From Viola odorata (Eukaryota; Streptophyta; Magnoliopsida; Malpighiales; Violaceae), in contig OY829545.1 in assembly GCA_963691705.1 (NCBI GenBank), positions 37,683,475-37,747,474 of the forward strand: 64,000 bases of DNA, read 5' to 3'. A model generated the notes under the pieces. It was not told the origin of the DNA, did not search any database, and saw nothing but the letters and a program-made list of their open reading frames with translations. The stretch's first letter is position 1, and each line of letters starts with the position of its first letter. A program made the translations under genes and the position numbers. Shown here one piece after another: positions 34,542-45,299 of this stretch.

Positions 34542-35069
34542 ATGTTATACCACACGACGTGGCTGATTTCTCACATGGACCCTTTGAAATACATCTTCGA
34601 GAAGCCATACTTATCAAGTCAGATTTATAGATGGAAAGTTTTGTTGGCCGAATACGAGATCATATACGTGACACGAAAAGCGGTCAAGGCTAGTGCTCTC
34701 GCTGACCACTTAGCCGATAATACCATGGACGATTACGAGCCTATAAAGTTTGACTTCCCCGACGAGGATATCATGGTAATCAACGATGAGATCACGGAAG
34801 ATTTAGAAGAGGATGATTGGTGGACCATGTTCTTCGATGGCGCGGTAAACCTCTCAGGAAAAGGGGTAGGTGCTGTGGTCATAGCCCCAGATGGTCAGCA
34901 ATTCCCCGTAGCATGCAAGTTAAATTTCCCGTGCACCAACAACATCGCCGAGTACGAGGCATGTGTTAGCGGCTTGATGGTAGCCATTGACCTAAAGGTG
35001 AAAAAGTTGAAAATTTTCGGAGACTCAGCCCTCGTCATCTATCAAGCTCAAGATTTATTGCAAACCTGA
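34542..35069 (+). pseudogene. RNase H end and second RNase H of element D
   Basis: 175 codons in the same frame as 33207-34538 after one stop. WKVLLAEYEIIYVTRKAVKASALADHLA ends the first RNase H. MFFDGAVNLSGKGVGAVV and IFGDSALVI belong to the second, archaeal-type RNase H. Ends at a stop. Confidence 0.75.
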
Positions 35070-35096
35070 GATTCAAAGCTAATACCTTATCAAAGG

Positions 35097-35548
35097 TTGC
35101 TCACCCAACTCATGGGGGAATTCGAAGAAACCAAGTTCGACCGAATCGATCGAGACAAGAACCGCTTCGCGGATGCATTGACCACTTTGGCCTCAATGTT
35201 CAAATTAGAATGCGGGATAATGCTTCAACCATTGAGGGTAGAAGTAAAAGAAACACCGGTCTGCTGCGCCACATTGGAAGATGAGCCCGATGGGAATCCG
35301 TAGTTCCATGATTTGGTCCGGTTCATCAATTATCGAGAGTATCCGCCGGGGGCAAGTCAAAGTAGGAAGAAAACCCTTCAACGTTTGGCTTTGGACTTCT
35401 ATCTCGACTGCGAGGTGTTGTACAAGAGAAGGGCGGATGGGGCCTTACTTCGTTGCGTCGAAAGAGATTATGACCGAAATTCATGACTGAAATTCACGAA
35501 GGGGTTTGCTCCACGCATGCTAGTGGACATATGATGGCAAGGTAAATC
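35097..35548 (+). pseudogene. Second RNase H tail and integrase zinc-finger region of element D
   Basis: Two short frames: 35097-35303 (FADALTTLASMF) and 35281-35490. Then come His-containing EIHEGVC..H sequence and a TAA near 35541 within the zinc finger. Frameshifted. Confidence 0.55.
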
Positions 35549-36028
35549 ATGAGGCAAGGTTATTTTTGGCTCACCATCGAAAGAGATTGCATTGATTATT
35601 TCCGGAAATGCCACAAGTGCCAAGTCTACGCGGACCACCTTCACGTCCCTCCGGCTCTCCTTTTTAGCATGGCATCGCCTTGGCCTTTCGCAATGTGGGG
35701 AATTGATATCATCGGTCAAATTCATCCAAAAGCCTCCAATGGTCATCGCTTCATCCTTGTGGTGATCGATTACTTCACCAAATGGGTAGAAGCCACTTCT
35801 TACTCAAGCATTACTCAAAAGAGGACCATGCGGTTCATCGAGAAGAACATTTGCCGCTATGGAGTCCCCAAAATGATCATTACCGATAACAGAACCAATC
35901 TAAATGGAAAGATGATCAATAATCTATGCCAACAATGGAAGATGAAACACCGCAACTCCTCGCCTTACCACCCGAAGATGAATGGCGCAGTTGAAGCCGC
36001 AAACAAGAATTTAACAAAAATCATCTAG
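35549..36028 (+). pseudogene. Integrase core of element D
   Basis: 159 codons: KCHKCQ of the zinc finger, D in WGIDIIG, D in IITDNRTNL and E in NGAVEAANK, so the catalytic triad remains. Ends in a TAG at 36026. Confidence 0.75.
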
Positions 36029-36056
36029 AAAATGGTAGTCACCCACACAGATTGGC

Positions 36057-36545
36057 ATGACATGCTTCCTTTCGCCTTACATGCCTATCGGATCGCAATT
36101 CACACTTCTATGGGAGAAACCCCTTACTCTTTGGTCTAGCGGCATGGAGGCAGTGATACCACTTGAGGTGGAGATTCCCTCCCTCGGAGTCTTGGCTGAA
36201 TCGGGAGTAGAAGAATCAGATTGGGCAAGAGTGAGATATGAGCAATTGAATCTTATCTCGGAGAAACACTTGGCTTCTATGTGCCATGCCCAGTTATATC
36301 AAAAGAGAATGGCTAACGCTTACAGCAAGAAAGTGCGGCCACGCGAGTTCAAGATCGGGGATTTAGTGTTAAAGAAAATTCTTCCTCATCAGGAGGAGAG
36401 TCAAGGAAAATGGGCCCCGAAGTACGAAGGTCCATACGTTGTCAAGAGCACATTCTCGGGAGGGGCCCTAATGCTCACCAGAATGGATGGGGATGATCTA
36501 CCAAGACACGTGAACGCGGATGCCGTCAGGATGTATTTTGCGTAG
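36057..36545 (+). pseudogene. Integrase C-terminal region of element D
   Basis: 162 codons including AYSKKVRPREFKIGDLVLKKI and GKWAPKYEGPYVVKSTFSGGALMLTRMDGD, typical of the Tat integrase end, stopping at 36543-36545. Confidence 0.75.
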
Positions 36546-38632
36546 GAATCTATAGGCCATATCTCGTCAACTAAAAGGACATAGGGTTCTTCTCGACCAA
36601 ACCGCTTAATGTTTATTCTGAATCAATAAAATGAGGGCTTTCTCTTCTCAAAAAACTTGCATGTCAAATCTTTTAAGTTAAATAAAGGAAGTGTGGTATC
36701 GACAGCACCTGGGAGTAGTTAGGGTCGCAAAACCCGTGGTTAGACTAACCTCACTAATCAAGTGCTAAGTTTTACAGGTGCATAACGGATAGATGTATGC
36801 TTTCATACATGGTTTAAACATATAGCGCTTTCTCCATACACACGAACGATGACTATGAAGAGGCTGTTTACATCCAGAACACTATTCAAGAACTTGATGG
36901 CTAGCCTTCGAGATACTGTGATGGAACCATCAGAGATGTCAACGACAAAACTTAGGCGGAGTGGCTCGCACCCCCCACTTCAATCTCGATCGCATAACAG
37001 AGGTGCAACAAGACTTGTAAACTTGGGGACAAGCGAATGAAGTGACAACCAAAGGAAAAGCTCATTTTTCAAGGAAGTGCAACGAGATCTGTAAAACTTG
37101 GGGGCAAGCGAATGAAGTCACGACCAAAAGAAGGCGTCGAAAAATGTCAAAGCTTATTTTTCAAGCGAGTTGTCCTTTGTGTTTACAATTTCCCCTTTCA
37201 CAATTTACGTTTCTGTGATTTATGTTTTCGCAATTTTACATTTTAGGTGCAACGAGACTTGTAACTTGGGGGGCAAACAAGTGAAGTGACGACCAAAAGA
37301 AGGCGTTGAAAAATGTCAAAGCTCATTTTTCAGGTAAGCTGTCCTTTACCTTTTACAATTTCCCTTTCCGCAATTTACGTTCCCGTAATTCATATTTTTG
37401 CAATTTGCATTTCCGCAATTTACATTGTCCATAATTTTAGAAATGTCTACGATTTGTGTTGATACGAATACGCGCGTGTAACGTTTAGTTTTCTAAACAA
37501 ATAATAATAAAAAAATCTTTTAGTACATGTTACTACTTGGGCTAAAAAGAAGGAAAACAAAAAAAATCCCACATTTTTTGAACATTTAAAAAAAAAAGCA
37601 TTCATCATTTTGCGTTCATTAGAAATTGTATGAACGCACGAGATTTTATCTATTAACTGTTATATCCATGACATGTTCAGATGTAAGCAGTCACAAACAT
37701 ATCCCTGTGAGTATTTTAGGCCTTCACGCCTTGTTTCTTTCATGAGTGTAAAATGCTAAACTAGGTGCTAATTAGATTTGCATAATATCCAGGGTACATG
37801 AACTATCAGACATGGGATAACGGTAAAGATGACAGGGGACTTTGCTTTCCCCTTCTTCCCTATTTTTATTTTTTAACCCTTTTATCCCCAAAACACATAT
37901 TTTGTGCACCATGTACAAACTCTATCAAACACCCAAAAGTCTTTTAACCAAGCGAGTTAGTGCTCGACTGGGACCGCCAAATTGGAGTTACACGTCAAAC
38001 AAGGGAATGACAAGGGAGCCCTTAGAGGATCACTGACAAATCAACGTCAAAAGAAGGTCAAATAAAACAAGACAGAGAGGAGGATAGACCAAACAAAAAA
38101 TTGCACTTGCTTCACATGCTATTAGTACCTACAAGAAAAAAAGAGGGGAAACGAAAGAGAGAAAACAAAAAGAAAAAAAAGAAAAGAAAGAGAGAGAGAG
38201 AGAGAGGGGGGAAATAAGGAAAGAGAAAAAATGAAGAAAAGGAAAAAAGAGAAGAAAGAAATACAAAGAAAAGGTGTCTCAAGAACCACCAAACCAATAA
38301 AAATGGAAGCAAGTGCCAAAAAAGTAAAAGAGAAGTCAATCAAGATCGCAAGGATGACCATGAAAAAGAACGTCTCAACAAAAGAAGAAAAATTCATGTA
38401 CTTTGCTCTTCACCACAATCAAATCGTCGAGCATCATTACCGCAATTTGTCCTCATCGCAATCAGTCCTCGAGCACAAACTCATTAACACCAAAAAACAC
38501 AATACCTTTCTACAAATCCCTCTCTTTTTTTCTCCCTCGCAAAGTCCTTTTGACTATTAGCAGGCCCATGCATGTGCATCTTCACTTGAAGTCTATTCAC
38601 TCGGATTGACATTGCAAATTTAATTTTTGTGC
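36546..38632 (+). other. 3' UTR of element D, part 1, with imperfect repeats
   Basis: No gene supported. Three imperfect copies of CAA.(G)AGA.(C)TTGTAA.CTTGGGG.CAA.CGAA(T)GAAGTGACGACCAAA start near 37009, 37080 and 37250. A purine-rich GA tract occupies about 38130-38275. Element E is inserted at 38632/44028. Confidence 0.6.
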
Positions 38633-39711
38633 TGATACGATCCCAAGATGTATCACGCGACTACATGGACAAAAGTGTCAAGACATGATGGAGCATATGG
38701 AGTCCGATCAGAGGTCCAAAAGACTTGATGGAAACCTCTATGTGTTAGGTTTATTGTGTCCATGTATCAGAGCATTCGGACAAGTAAATCTCAAAGAGAT
38801 TCGAGGGGACAATCTCGCACACAACGGTTCTAGGCGCAGGCACAATAGGCAACTTCATCGGAACATAGCCGGCGCTGTACAAGTCCAAATCGTGCGATCG
38901 ACCACGCGTTGGAAACTTCACGATGTTATCTTTCATGTGGGACAAGATTAAGCTAATTTGTCCCAGTAGTTTACAAGTTATGGAAGTCTACATTATGGTG
39001 CGCAGTCTGTCCGCGAGACAACATACGACTTGAAGTTTCGGCCCAAACCTTGGCCCGATGATGGAGAACTCGACATGAGCAGCTGGAATGTATTTCATTA
39101 TATTTATATTTACTTTAAATTATTTTCCTTAGTTAATTAGTTAAAGAATGGCAACAACTTCTGTTTCCATTTATTTAACTAATTAGTTAATTAATTGGTT
39201 AAATAAATGGCAGCAACCTTTGTTTCCATTTATTTAATTAATTAGTTAATCAGTTTATTTAAATTAGTTAATTAAGTTAATTTCCTTAATTAGAACTCCT
39301 ACTTCTATTCCTATTAGGGTTTGCTTGTAACCTTATATAAGGAGCCGCTTGGCCTCCTTAAAAACTTAGCTGTTATTTGATAAAATCGAGACTTCTCTCT
39401 TCAATCTCTGCCCCTTGTTCAAGTGCTGAACACTTGTTCTTCTTGAGTCCACAATACTTAAGTCGTATACAAGTAAATTCTGAAATTGTATTATTATTTC
39501 GTTTGTCTTAGTGCGATTCTCACGATCATTGGGAGTAGTCCTAAGAATCTGATACAAGATCCTTGACGTGAAATCGACTAGAACTCTTAGCATTCAGTTG
39601 GCGAGGTAGTCTACGTTCGTACGAGTCAAGTTATTCATTCCGCATTGAAATCCTTCTTTGAACAACGATCAAATTTGGTGCTATGCATCCTAAGCAACTA
39701 GGATCGTATCA
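38633..39711 (+). repeat. 5' LTR of element E
   Basis: TATATAA at 39334-39340 in the block CCTTATATAAGGAGCCGCTTGG shared with A. Upstream is a block of TTAATTAGTTAA-type repeats (39125-39280). Differs from the 3' LTR by scattered substitutions and two indels. Confidence 0.9.
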
Positions 39712-39744
39712 GTTGGTAGCAGAGCTTAAGGCGTTCAAAGATTG

Positions 39745-40566
39745 GTAAGTATCTTAATTGTTTTCGAGTTTTCATTGCTGAAATCGGTATTTTCTTCTAC
39801 TCCTTTCAAAACCGATTTCGTTGCTGTGCTTGGTTCGTATATGTGCAATTTTTCTGTCAAGTCGAAATTGTATTTATATACATAGCTATTGAAGTCCATT
39901 TTTTGTGAGAAAGGTCTCGTTGAAAAGCTGCACTTGTTAGGGCTCAGAATCAAAAAGAATCAAGTGATTCAGGTACCGGAGTCAAAAACTACACCTGTTT
40001 TACTAAACTATGTTTTTGCGGTTACAAAAAAAGAGAAGACAAAACAGCAACTTCAAAAGAATCAAGAGAAGGTTGCATTAGATCAAATACAAAAAAAAAA
40101 AAAGGATATCAGTATTTGAGGAATAGCAAGAGCAGAGAGCAAATTGAGATTCAGAGAATACTTGCTACTAAAATCAGATTTATCATTGAGACGAATTGGA
40201 GTTGAAGGACAATTGTGTTTTGAAATCAGAATTGGAAATTGCTTTTATTTGAGTCCTTTCGAGTCAAATTGAGCTCTTCTTTGATTCCTTGATATTGCCT
40301 TCTATTCCACTTGTTATTTGTTTAATTGGTTGTACTTGCAATTATTCAAATACCAAGTATCACCATTTGTTTTGAAGCTGGTTTCTTTGAGAGTTTTCTT
40401 GGCAGCTTTTCTTGATCTCTCGAGTCTCATTAACACTTGAACAATTGCAGGCAATTGATTGATTTATTGGTGAGATTATTAGAGTGATTAAACATGAGAT
40501 TAAACACGTGAGGGAGTGCTAGGATTAGTGCAATTTTATGCTTTCATTTCGTGTTGTGAATTTCAG
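39745..40566 (+). other. Predicted leader intron of element E
   Basis: G/GTAAGTATC donor and GTGTTGTGAATTTCAG acceptor, same positions relative to primer site and gag ATG as in A. Contains the box CACGTGAGGGAGTGCTAGG at 40506-40524. Confidence 0.5.
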
Positions 40567-40578
40567 AAAAAAATTCAG

Positions 40579-43281
40579 ATGGCTCAAGAAGGGGTACAAC
40601 AACCAGATGTGCCGACCATGTTAGCTACCATCACGGAACATCTCAGGGCGATGGATGAAAGGCAACGGACTGTTGATGTTAGGATGGCTCGGATGGAAGC
40701 ATTGGCCACCATAAACCCTATCCCTAGGGCAGCGGGTGTGCCAAGTGGTAGTCATGTTTCGGAAGTGTGTGATGAGGAGCAGCGAGACAATTTGTTCCAC
40801 ACTCATGGCGTAATTGACAAGAAGGGTTGTTCAATCATAATTGACGATGGGAGCAGCACCAATTGTGCGAGTTGGTTAATGGTTGACAAGCTAGGTTTGC
40901 AAACCGTGAAGCATCCGAAGCCATATCAGTTGCATGGGATGACAAATGGTGATGGGATCAAAGTGGATCAGCAAGTACTTGTTAAATTCAGCATTGGCAA
41001 GTATAAAGAAGAGGTACTTTGTGATGTTGTACCTATGCAGGCAAGTCATATCCTCCTTGGAAGACTGTGGCAGTTTGATAGAGAGGCCAAGCATAAGAGA
41101 AGAAGCAACCACTACAAGTTAGTGAAGGATGGCAGAAAATTCACCTTGGTACCTTTGACGCCAGCTGAAGTTTTTGAGGATCAGCAATGGCTAGCTAAGT
41201 CACATGCTGAATACGAGATTACCAAAGGAATCAAGAGAGAAAAAGAGAGATTGAGTGTTAAAAAGAAAGAGAGTGAGAGCGACTGTGTAAGCGATAAAAA
41301 TTCGCATGAAAAGAGTAAGCATGTAGAGGGTGAGAGTGAGCAAGAAAAACATTCGCATGAAAACAGCAAGCATGCAGAGGGTGAGTGTAAACATTCGCAC
41401 GAAAAGAGTAAGCGTGCTGAGAGTGGCATTGAGAGATCAAAAGGAGAGGATAATAAAAAGAAATTGAGTGTATATGCCAAAGGGAGAGAAGTGAGGAATG
41501 CATTATATTTGTGCAAAATTCGTTTTGGCGCTAGCCCTTCAAAAACAATTTTTTGGCCTTTGCGCTTTCACCTCTCTAACCCTAATTCGTTTGAACCTTT
41601 TCCTATTGGAATTTCTTCTCTTGTGCAGGTAATTAAAGATATATTTCCAGAGAAGATGACCCCTAACCGATCGCCAATTAGGAGGGCAGCGCACCACACA
41701 TTGTGTGTGATTAGTTTGGCTAATCCTAGCCGCCAAGGTAATGTGCGTTTGTCCTTGCCTAACACTAAGTCACTTGAATTGTCACCTACATTTGCACCTT
41801 ATATTCATTCTGCCATTGGTGATATTCATGATGATTATGTGTCTCAGTTTACAGGATTTGAGGGAGCTTATTTCAAGTACAAGCGCTTATGTGAGCTGCA
41901 TGATTCATTGCGCCTAGACTTTACTAACACTAACACTTTCGTTATCTCTTCTAGTGTTATGCGTTCTAATGTGCAGAGAAGGAACGAATTATTGACAGCA
42001 ATGGAGTACAAATCATGGGAGCCGAAAGGAGGAAAGGGGCCTTGCACATCCATGGAGACTAGCTCAGTTAACCCTAACCGAAAAGGTAGAATCCATTTTT
42101 CTTTCCTTAGGTCTGGTTCTTGTAAGTATGAAGACATCATTGATTTAAATCATTCTGAAAATAAATTACTTGATGATGGTCGTATGCAAAGGTCGAAGGC
42201 TAATTCATACGCCTTTGAGGAGTACTTGCGAAAATGCAAAAGGTTTGGCGTTTGTACTAGACCAAGTGATAAGATAGTTGTACCTAGAGCTCATTGTGCT
42301 GATTTATCTCACTATATTGGTACTTTTAATGTTTCTAACAATGTGGATAAAAGGAAGTTAGGTTCCTTATGGCATGTTTTAGTTTGTAACTATGCCTTTA
42401 CATGGGAAGAGTGTCTTCCGTTTATCTATCCTACTTATAACCGTTGTGCGCATGTTGATTCTAAATTGTTGATGAAACTTGTGTCTGGATTGGATCATAT
42501 GATACGATACAGTTTCATGTCACTGGCTTTGAGAGCATTGTTTAGCATAAGTGGCAGCAAGGAAATCGAGACGATAAGGACAGCCTTAGTCGAAGCACAC
42601 ATGACCCCCTGGGGCGACGAGCCTTCCCAACGTGTTGACATGTGCAATAGCATCGCCGCCGAGCTGAATTTAAGAGGTTGGTATGGTTTGATTTGTGATT
42701 ATTTTGATGTTACTAACTTAAGGTATTGTGTTGCAGGCTTAGGTCCATATTCGAGGATGAATCCTTTCCAAGGGAAAGGGAATGATGCGAATCCTCACAC
42801 ATACCTTAGCACATCATGTGTCTTACCCTTGAAGCGCAAGAGATGGCGACTAAGGAAGCACGAGAGATGGCGAGTATGCTTTGAGCATATAATGGGGAAG
42901 CTTTCCTGGATAGATTATGCTGAGCAACATTCGAGGACGAATCTTTCCGAAGAGGGAGGGAATGATACGATCCCAAGATGTATCACGCGACTACATGGAC
43001 AAAAGCGTCAAGACATGATGGAGCAGATGGAGTCCGATCAGAGGTCCGAAAGACTTGATGGAAACCTCTATGTGTTAGGTTTATTGTGTCCAAGTATCAG
43101 AGCATTCGGACAAGTAGATCTCAAGGAGATTCGAGGGGACAATCTCGCACACAACAGTTCTAGGTGCAGGCACAACAGTCAACTTTGTCGGAACGTAGCC
43201 GGCGCTGTACAGGTCCAAATCGTGCGATCGACTACGCGTTGGAAACTTCAAGATGTTATCTTTCATTTGGGACAAGATTAA
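40579..43281 (+). CDS. 900-codon chimeric open frame of element E (gag N-terminus, protease, diverged pol remnants, LTR-encoded tail)
   Basis: Starts at ATG 40579 (MAQEGVQ), homologous to the A gag start. After about 53 residues it jumps past gag core and zinc knuckle to the protease region ([30 protein letters not shown], with Asp-Gly where A has Asn-Gly). Next is an expanded HSHE.SKHAEGE linker. After SSLVQ, RT and RNase H are absent; weak pol echoes remain (GDIHDDYVSQFTG..FKYKRLCELHDSLR; KLGSLWHVLVCNYAFTWEECLPFIYPTYNR) that line up with parts of A integrase without its catalytic residues. The frame crosses the polypurine tract and ends 319 bases into the 3' LTR. No stop in 2.7 kb. It cannot be enzymatic as far as visible; a structural or cis-acting translation role is inference. 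Confidence 0.7.
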   Translation: MAQEGVQQPDVPTMLATITEHLRAMDERQRTVDVRMARMEALATINPIPRAAGVPSGSHVSEVCDEEQRDNLFHTHGVIDKKGCSIIIDDGSSTNCASWLMVDKLGLQTVKHPKPYQLHGMTNGDGIKVDQQVLVKFSIGKYKEEVLCDVVPMQASHILLGRLWQFDREAKHKRRSNHYKLVKDGRKFTLVPLTPAEVFEDQQWLAKSHAEYEITKGIKREKERLSVKKKESESDCVSDKNSHEKSKHVEGESEQEKHSHENSKHAEGECKHSHEKSKRAESGIERSKGEDNKKKLSVYAKGREVRNALYLCKIRFGASPSKTIFWPLRFHLSNPNSFEPFPIGISSLVQVIKDIFPEKMTPNRSPIRRAAHHTLCVISLANPSRQGNVRLSLPNTKSLELSPTFAPYIHSAIGDIHDDYVSQFTGFEGAYFKYKRLCELHDSLRLDFTNTNTFVISSSVMRSNVQRRNELLTAMEYKSWEPKGGKGPCTSMETSSVNPNRKGRIHFSFLRSGSCKYEDIIDLNHSENKLLDDGRMQRSKANSYAFEEYLRKCKRFGVCTRPSDKIVVPRAHCADLSHYIGTFNVSNNVDKRKLGSLWHVLVCNYAFTWEECLPFIYPTYNRCAHVDSKLLMKLVSGLDHMIRYSFMSLALRALFSISGSKEIETIRTALVEAHMTPWGDEPSQRVDMCNSIAAELNLRGWYGLICDYFDVTNLRYCVAGLGPYSRMNPFQGKGNDANPHTYLSTSCVLPLKRKRWRLRKHERWRVCFEHIMGKLSWIDYAEQHSRTNLSEEGGNDTIPRCITRLHGQKRQDMMEQMESDQRSERLDGNLYVLGLLCPSIRAFGQVDLKEIRGDNLAHNSSRCRHNSQLCRNVAGAVQVQIVRSTTRWKLQDVIFHLGQD

Positions 43282-44027
43282 GCTAATTTGGCCCAGTATT
43301 TTACAAGTTATGGAAGTCTACATTATGGTGCGCAGTCTGTCCGTGAGACAACATACGACTTGAAGTTTCGGCCCAAACCTTGGCCCGATGATGGAGAACT
43401 CGACATGAGCAGCTGGAATGTATTTCATTATGTTTATATTTACTTTAAATTATTTTCCTTAGTTAATTAGTTAAAGAATGGCAACAACTTCTGTTTCCAT
43501 TTATTTAACTAATTAGTTAATTAGTTGCCTTAATTAATTGGTTAAATAAATGGCAGCAACCTTTGTTTCCATTTATTTAATTAATTAGTTAATCAGTTTA
43601 TTTAAATTAGTTAATTAAGTTAATTTCCTTAATTAGAACTCCTACTTCTATTCCTATTAGGGTTTGCTTGTAACCTTATATAAGGAGCCGATTGGCCTCC
43701 TTGGAAACTTGGCTGTTATTTGATAAAATTGAGACTTCTCTCTTCAATCTCTGCCCCTTGTTCAAGTGCTGAACACTTGTTCTTCTTGAGTCCGCAATAC
43801 TTAAGTCGTATACAAGTAAATTCTGAAATTGTATTATTGTTTCGTTGGGAGTAGTCCTAAGAATATGATACAAGATCCTTGACGTAAAATCGACTAGAAC
43901 TCTTAGCATTCAGTTGGCGAGGTAGTCTACGTTCGCACGAGTCAAGTTATTCATTCCGCATTGAAATCCTTCTTTGAACAACGATCAAATTTGGTGCTAC
44001 GCATCCTAAGCAACTAGGATCGTATCA
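42963..44027 (+). repeat. 3' LTR of element E
   Basis: 1065 bp. Relative to the 5' copy it has an extra ~18-bp AT-rich segment near 43525 and lacks about 31 bp near 43845. TATATAAG at 43677-43684. Confidence 0.9.
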
Positions 44028-44804
44028 GCTATGTTTGTTGCATTTTTAGGAGTGTAAACACATAGCCCTATTTTCTTAGCGTGAGCGCAAACACTAATAT
44101 CTGGTAAGGGTTGCTTACGGCTATATATCATGGGAAAGTCTTGTTCTTGAGGTCATTATTTCCTGAATGAGACACAGACGTTATCTAGACTTGAATCAAT
44201 CATGTTCATATAACGAAAATTGGACGAACGTTTTATCCAAAAAGAATGCTTGAATTTATTTTCTTAAAACAAAGATGTCATTTTTATTCCGAACAAAAAA
44301 CCTGGGGGCAAGCCATGGGTAAAATGTAGGAATATTTTGATGTTTCTCACATAGGTCGTTTGCTCTCTCTTTTTCTATCTATTGCTGCTTTGTATTTGCT
44401 TCCTTCCTATTTGCAGGATACGGATACGCTTTGATGGAATCACACGAACCATGGGTCTTCGATAAAGAAATCGTTGTAAAGCCCTCACCTTGGATTTTTC
44501 GTCGAAAATTCAATCAACATCGAATGGAGAACGTTACCACTCCTTCAACCAACGGGTCTTTGATGGAACGTCGTTGTAATACCCTCGCCGTGGATTTTGT
44601 CGAACGAATCCAATCAAATTGAGAAGAGCGGAATGGCCGTCCAAGACAACCGTTCGCGAAATCACATTGAGCCGTCAGAAGGCTCGAGCAAAGGTAAGTT
44701 GCCTTGAACCAAAGGTACGTTCCAACCCTCATTTACTTTTCTGTCAAAACGTATGAAGTGCGAGTGCTACCCTCACTTTATATAATTCTACATTTCTGCA
44801 TAAT

Positions 44805-45155
44805 TAAATACTCCTCCTTGAGCGACTACTTTCCTGTCTTAAATTCCTGTCTATCTAAAATACTCCTCCTTGAGCGACTACTTTCCTGTCTTAAATTCCT
44901 GTCTATCTAAAATACTCCTCCTTGAGCGACTACTTTCCTGCATACTATATCTAAAATACTCCTCCTTGAGCGACTACTTTCCTGTCTTAAATTCCTGTCT
45001 ATCTAAAATACTCCTCCTTGAGCGACTACTTTCCTGCGTACTATATCTAAAATACTCCTCCTTGAGTGACTACTTTCCTGCATATTATATCTAAACTACT
45101 CCTCCTTGAGCGACTACTTTTCTGCATAATTATTACTCCTCCCTGAGCGACTATA
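44805..45155 (+). repeat. Tandem repeat in D 3' UTR (ACTCCTCCTTGAGCGACTACTTTCCTG)
   Basis: Eight copies of a ~27-base core at about 44810, 44861, 44912, 44955, 45007, 45050, 45094 and 45134. They are joined by two alternating spacers (TCTTAAATTCCTGTCTATCTAAAAT and CATACTATATCTAAAAT), giving 43-52-bp periods. Confidence 0.85.
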
Positions 45156-45284
45156 TCTTTCAATTCGTGCACAAATCCCACATCTCAACCGGTCAAGATG
45201 TGTTCAAAATATGGTAAAGACTTGGGGCAACCATCTTTACTGCTTATCAAAAATTTCAGTTACATTGTATTTTTTATCAGACAG

Positions 45285-45299
45285 TAAAGAGGGGGCAAC
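45285..45299 (+). other. Polypurine tract of element D
   Basis: GTAAAGAGGGGGCAAC precedes TGTTGCTACCCG at 45300. Confidence 0.7.

Larger units (their letters stand above)
38633..44027 (+). mobile_element. Element E: non-autonomous CRM-related element with a long open frame
   Basis: LTRs 38633-39711 (1079 bp) and 42963-44027 (1065 bp), TGATACGATCCC...GGATCGTATCA, primer site GTTGGTAGCAGAGC at 39712 and polypurine tract GAAGAGGGAGGGAA before 42963. The internal region is only 3.25 kb against 5.8 kb in A. It lacks the gag core and the recognisable RT and RNase H, yet keeps a 900-codon frame. R/U5, primer site and leader are close to those of A. The flanks (TGTGC / GCTAT) do not form a target duplication. 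Confidence 0.88.
44028..45299 (+). other. 3' UTR of element D, part 2
   Basis: Continues D after the E insertion. No gene supported. Holds a CTGGGGGCAAGCC motif like those in part 1, the tandem array at 44805-45155 and, at its end, the polypurine tract. Confidence 0.55.

Noticed and set aside
38112..38397. Phe/Leu-rich minus-strand frames resembling a membrane protein
   Set aside because: Translation of a purine-rich GA/AAG tract; low complexity.
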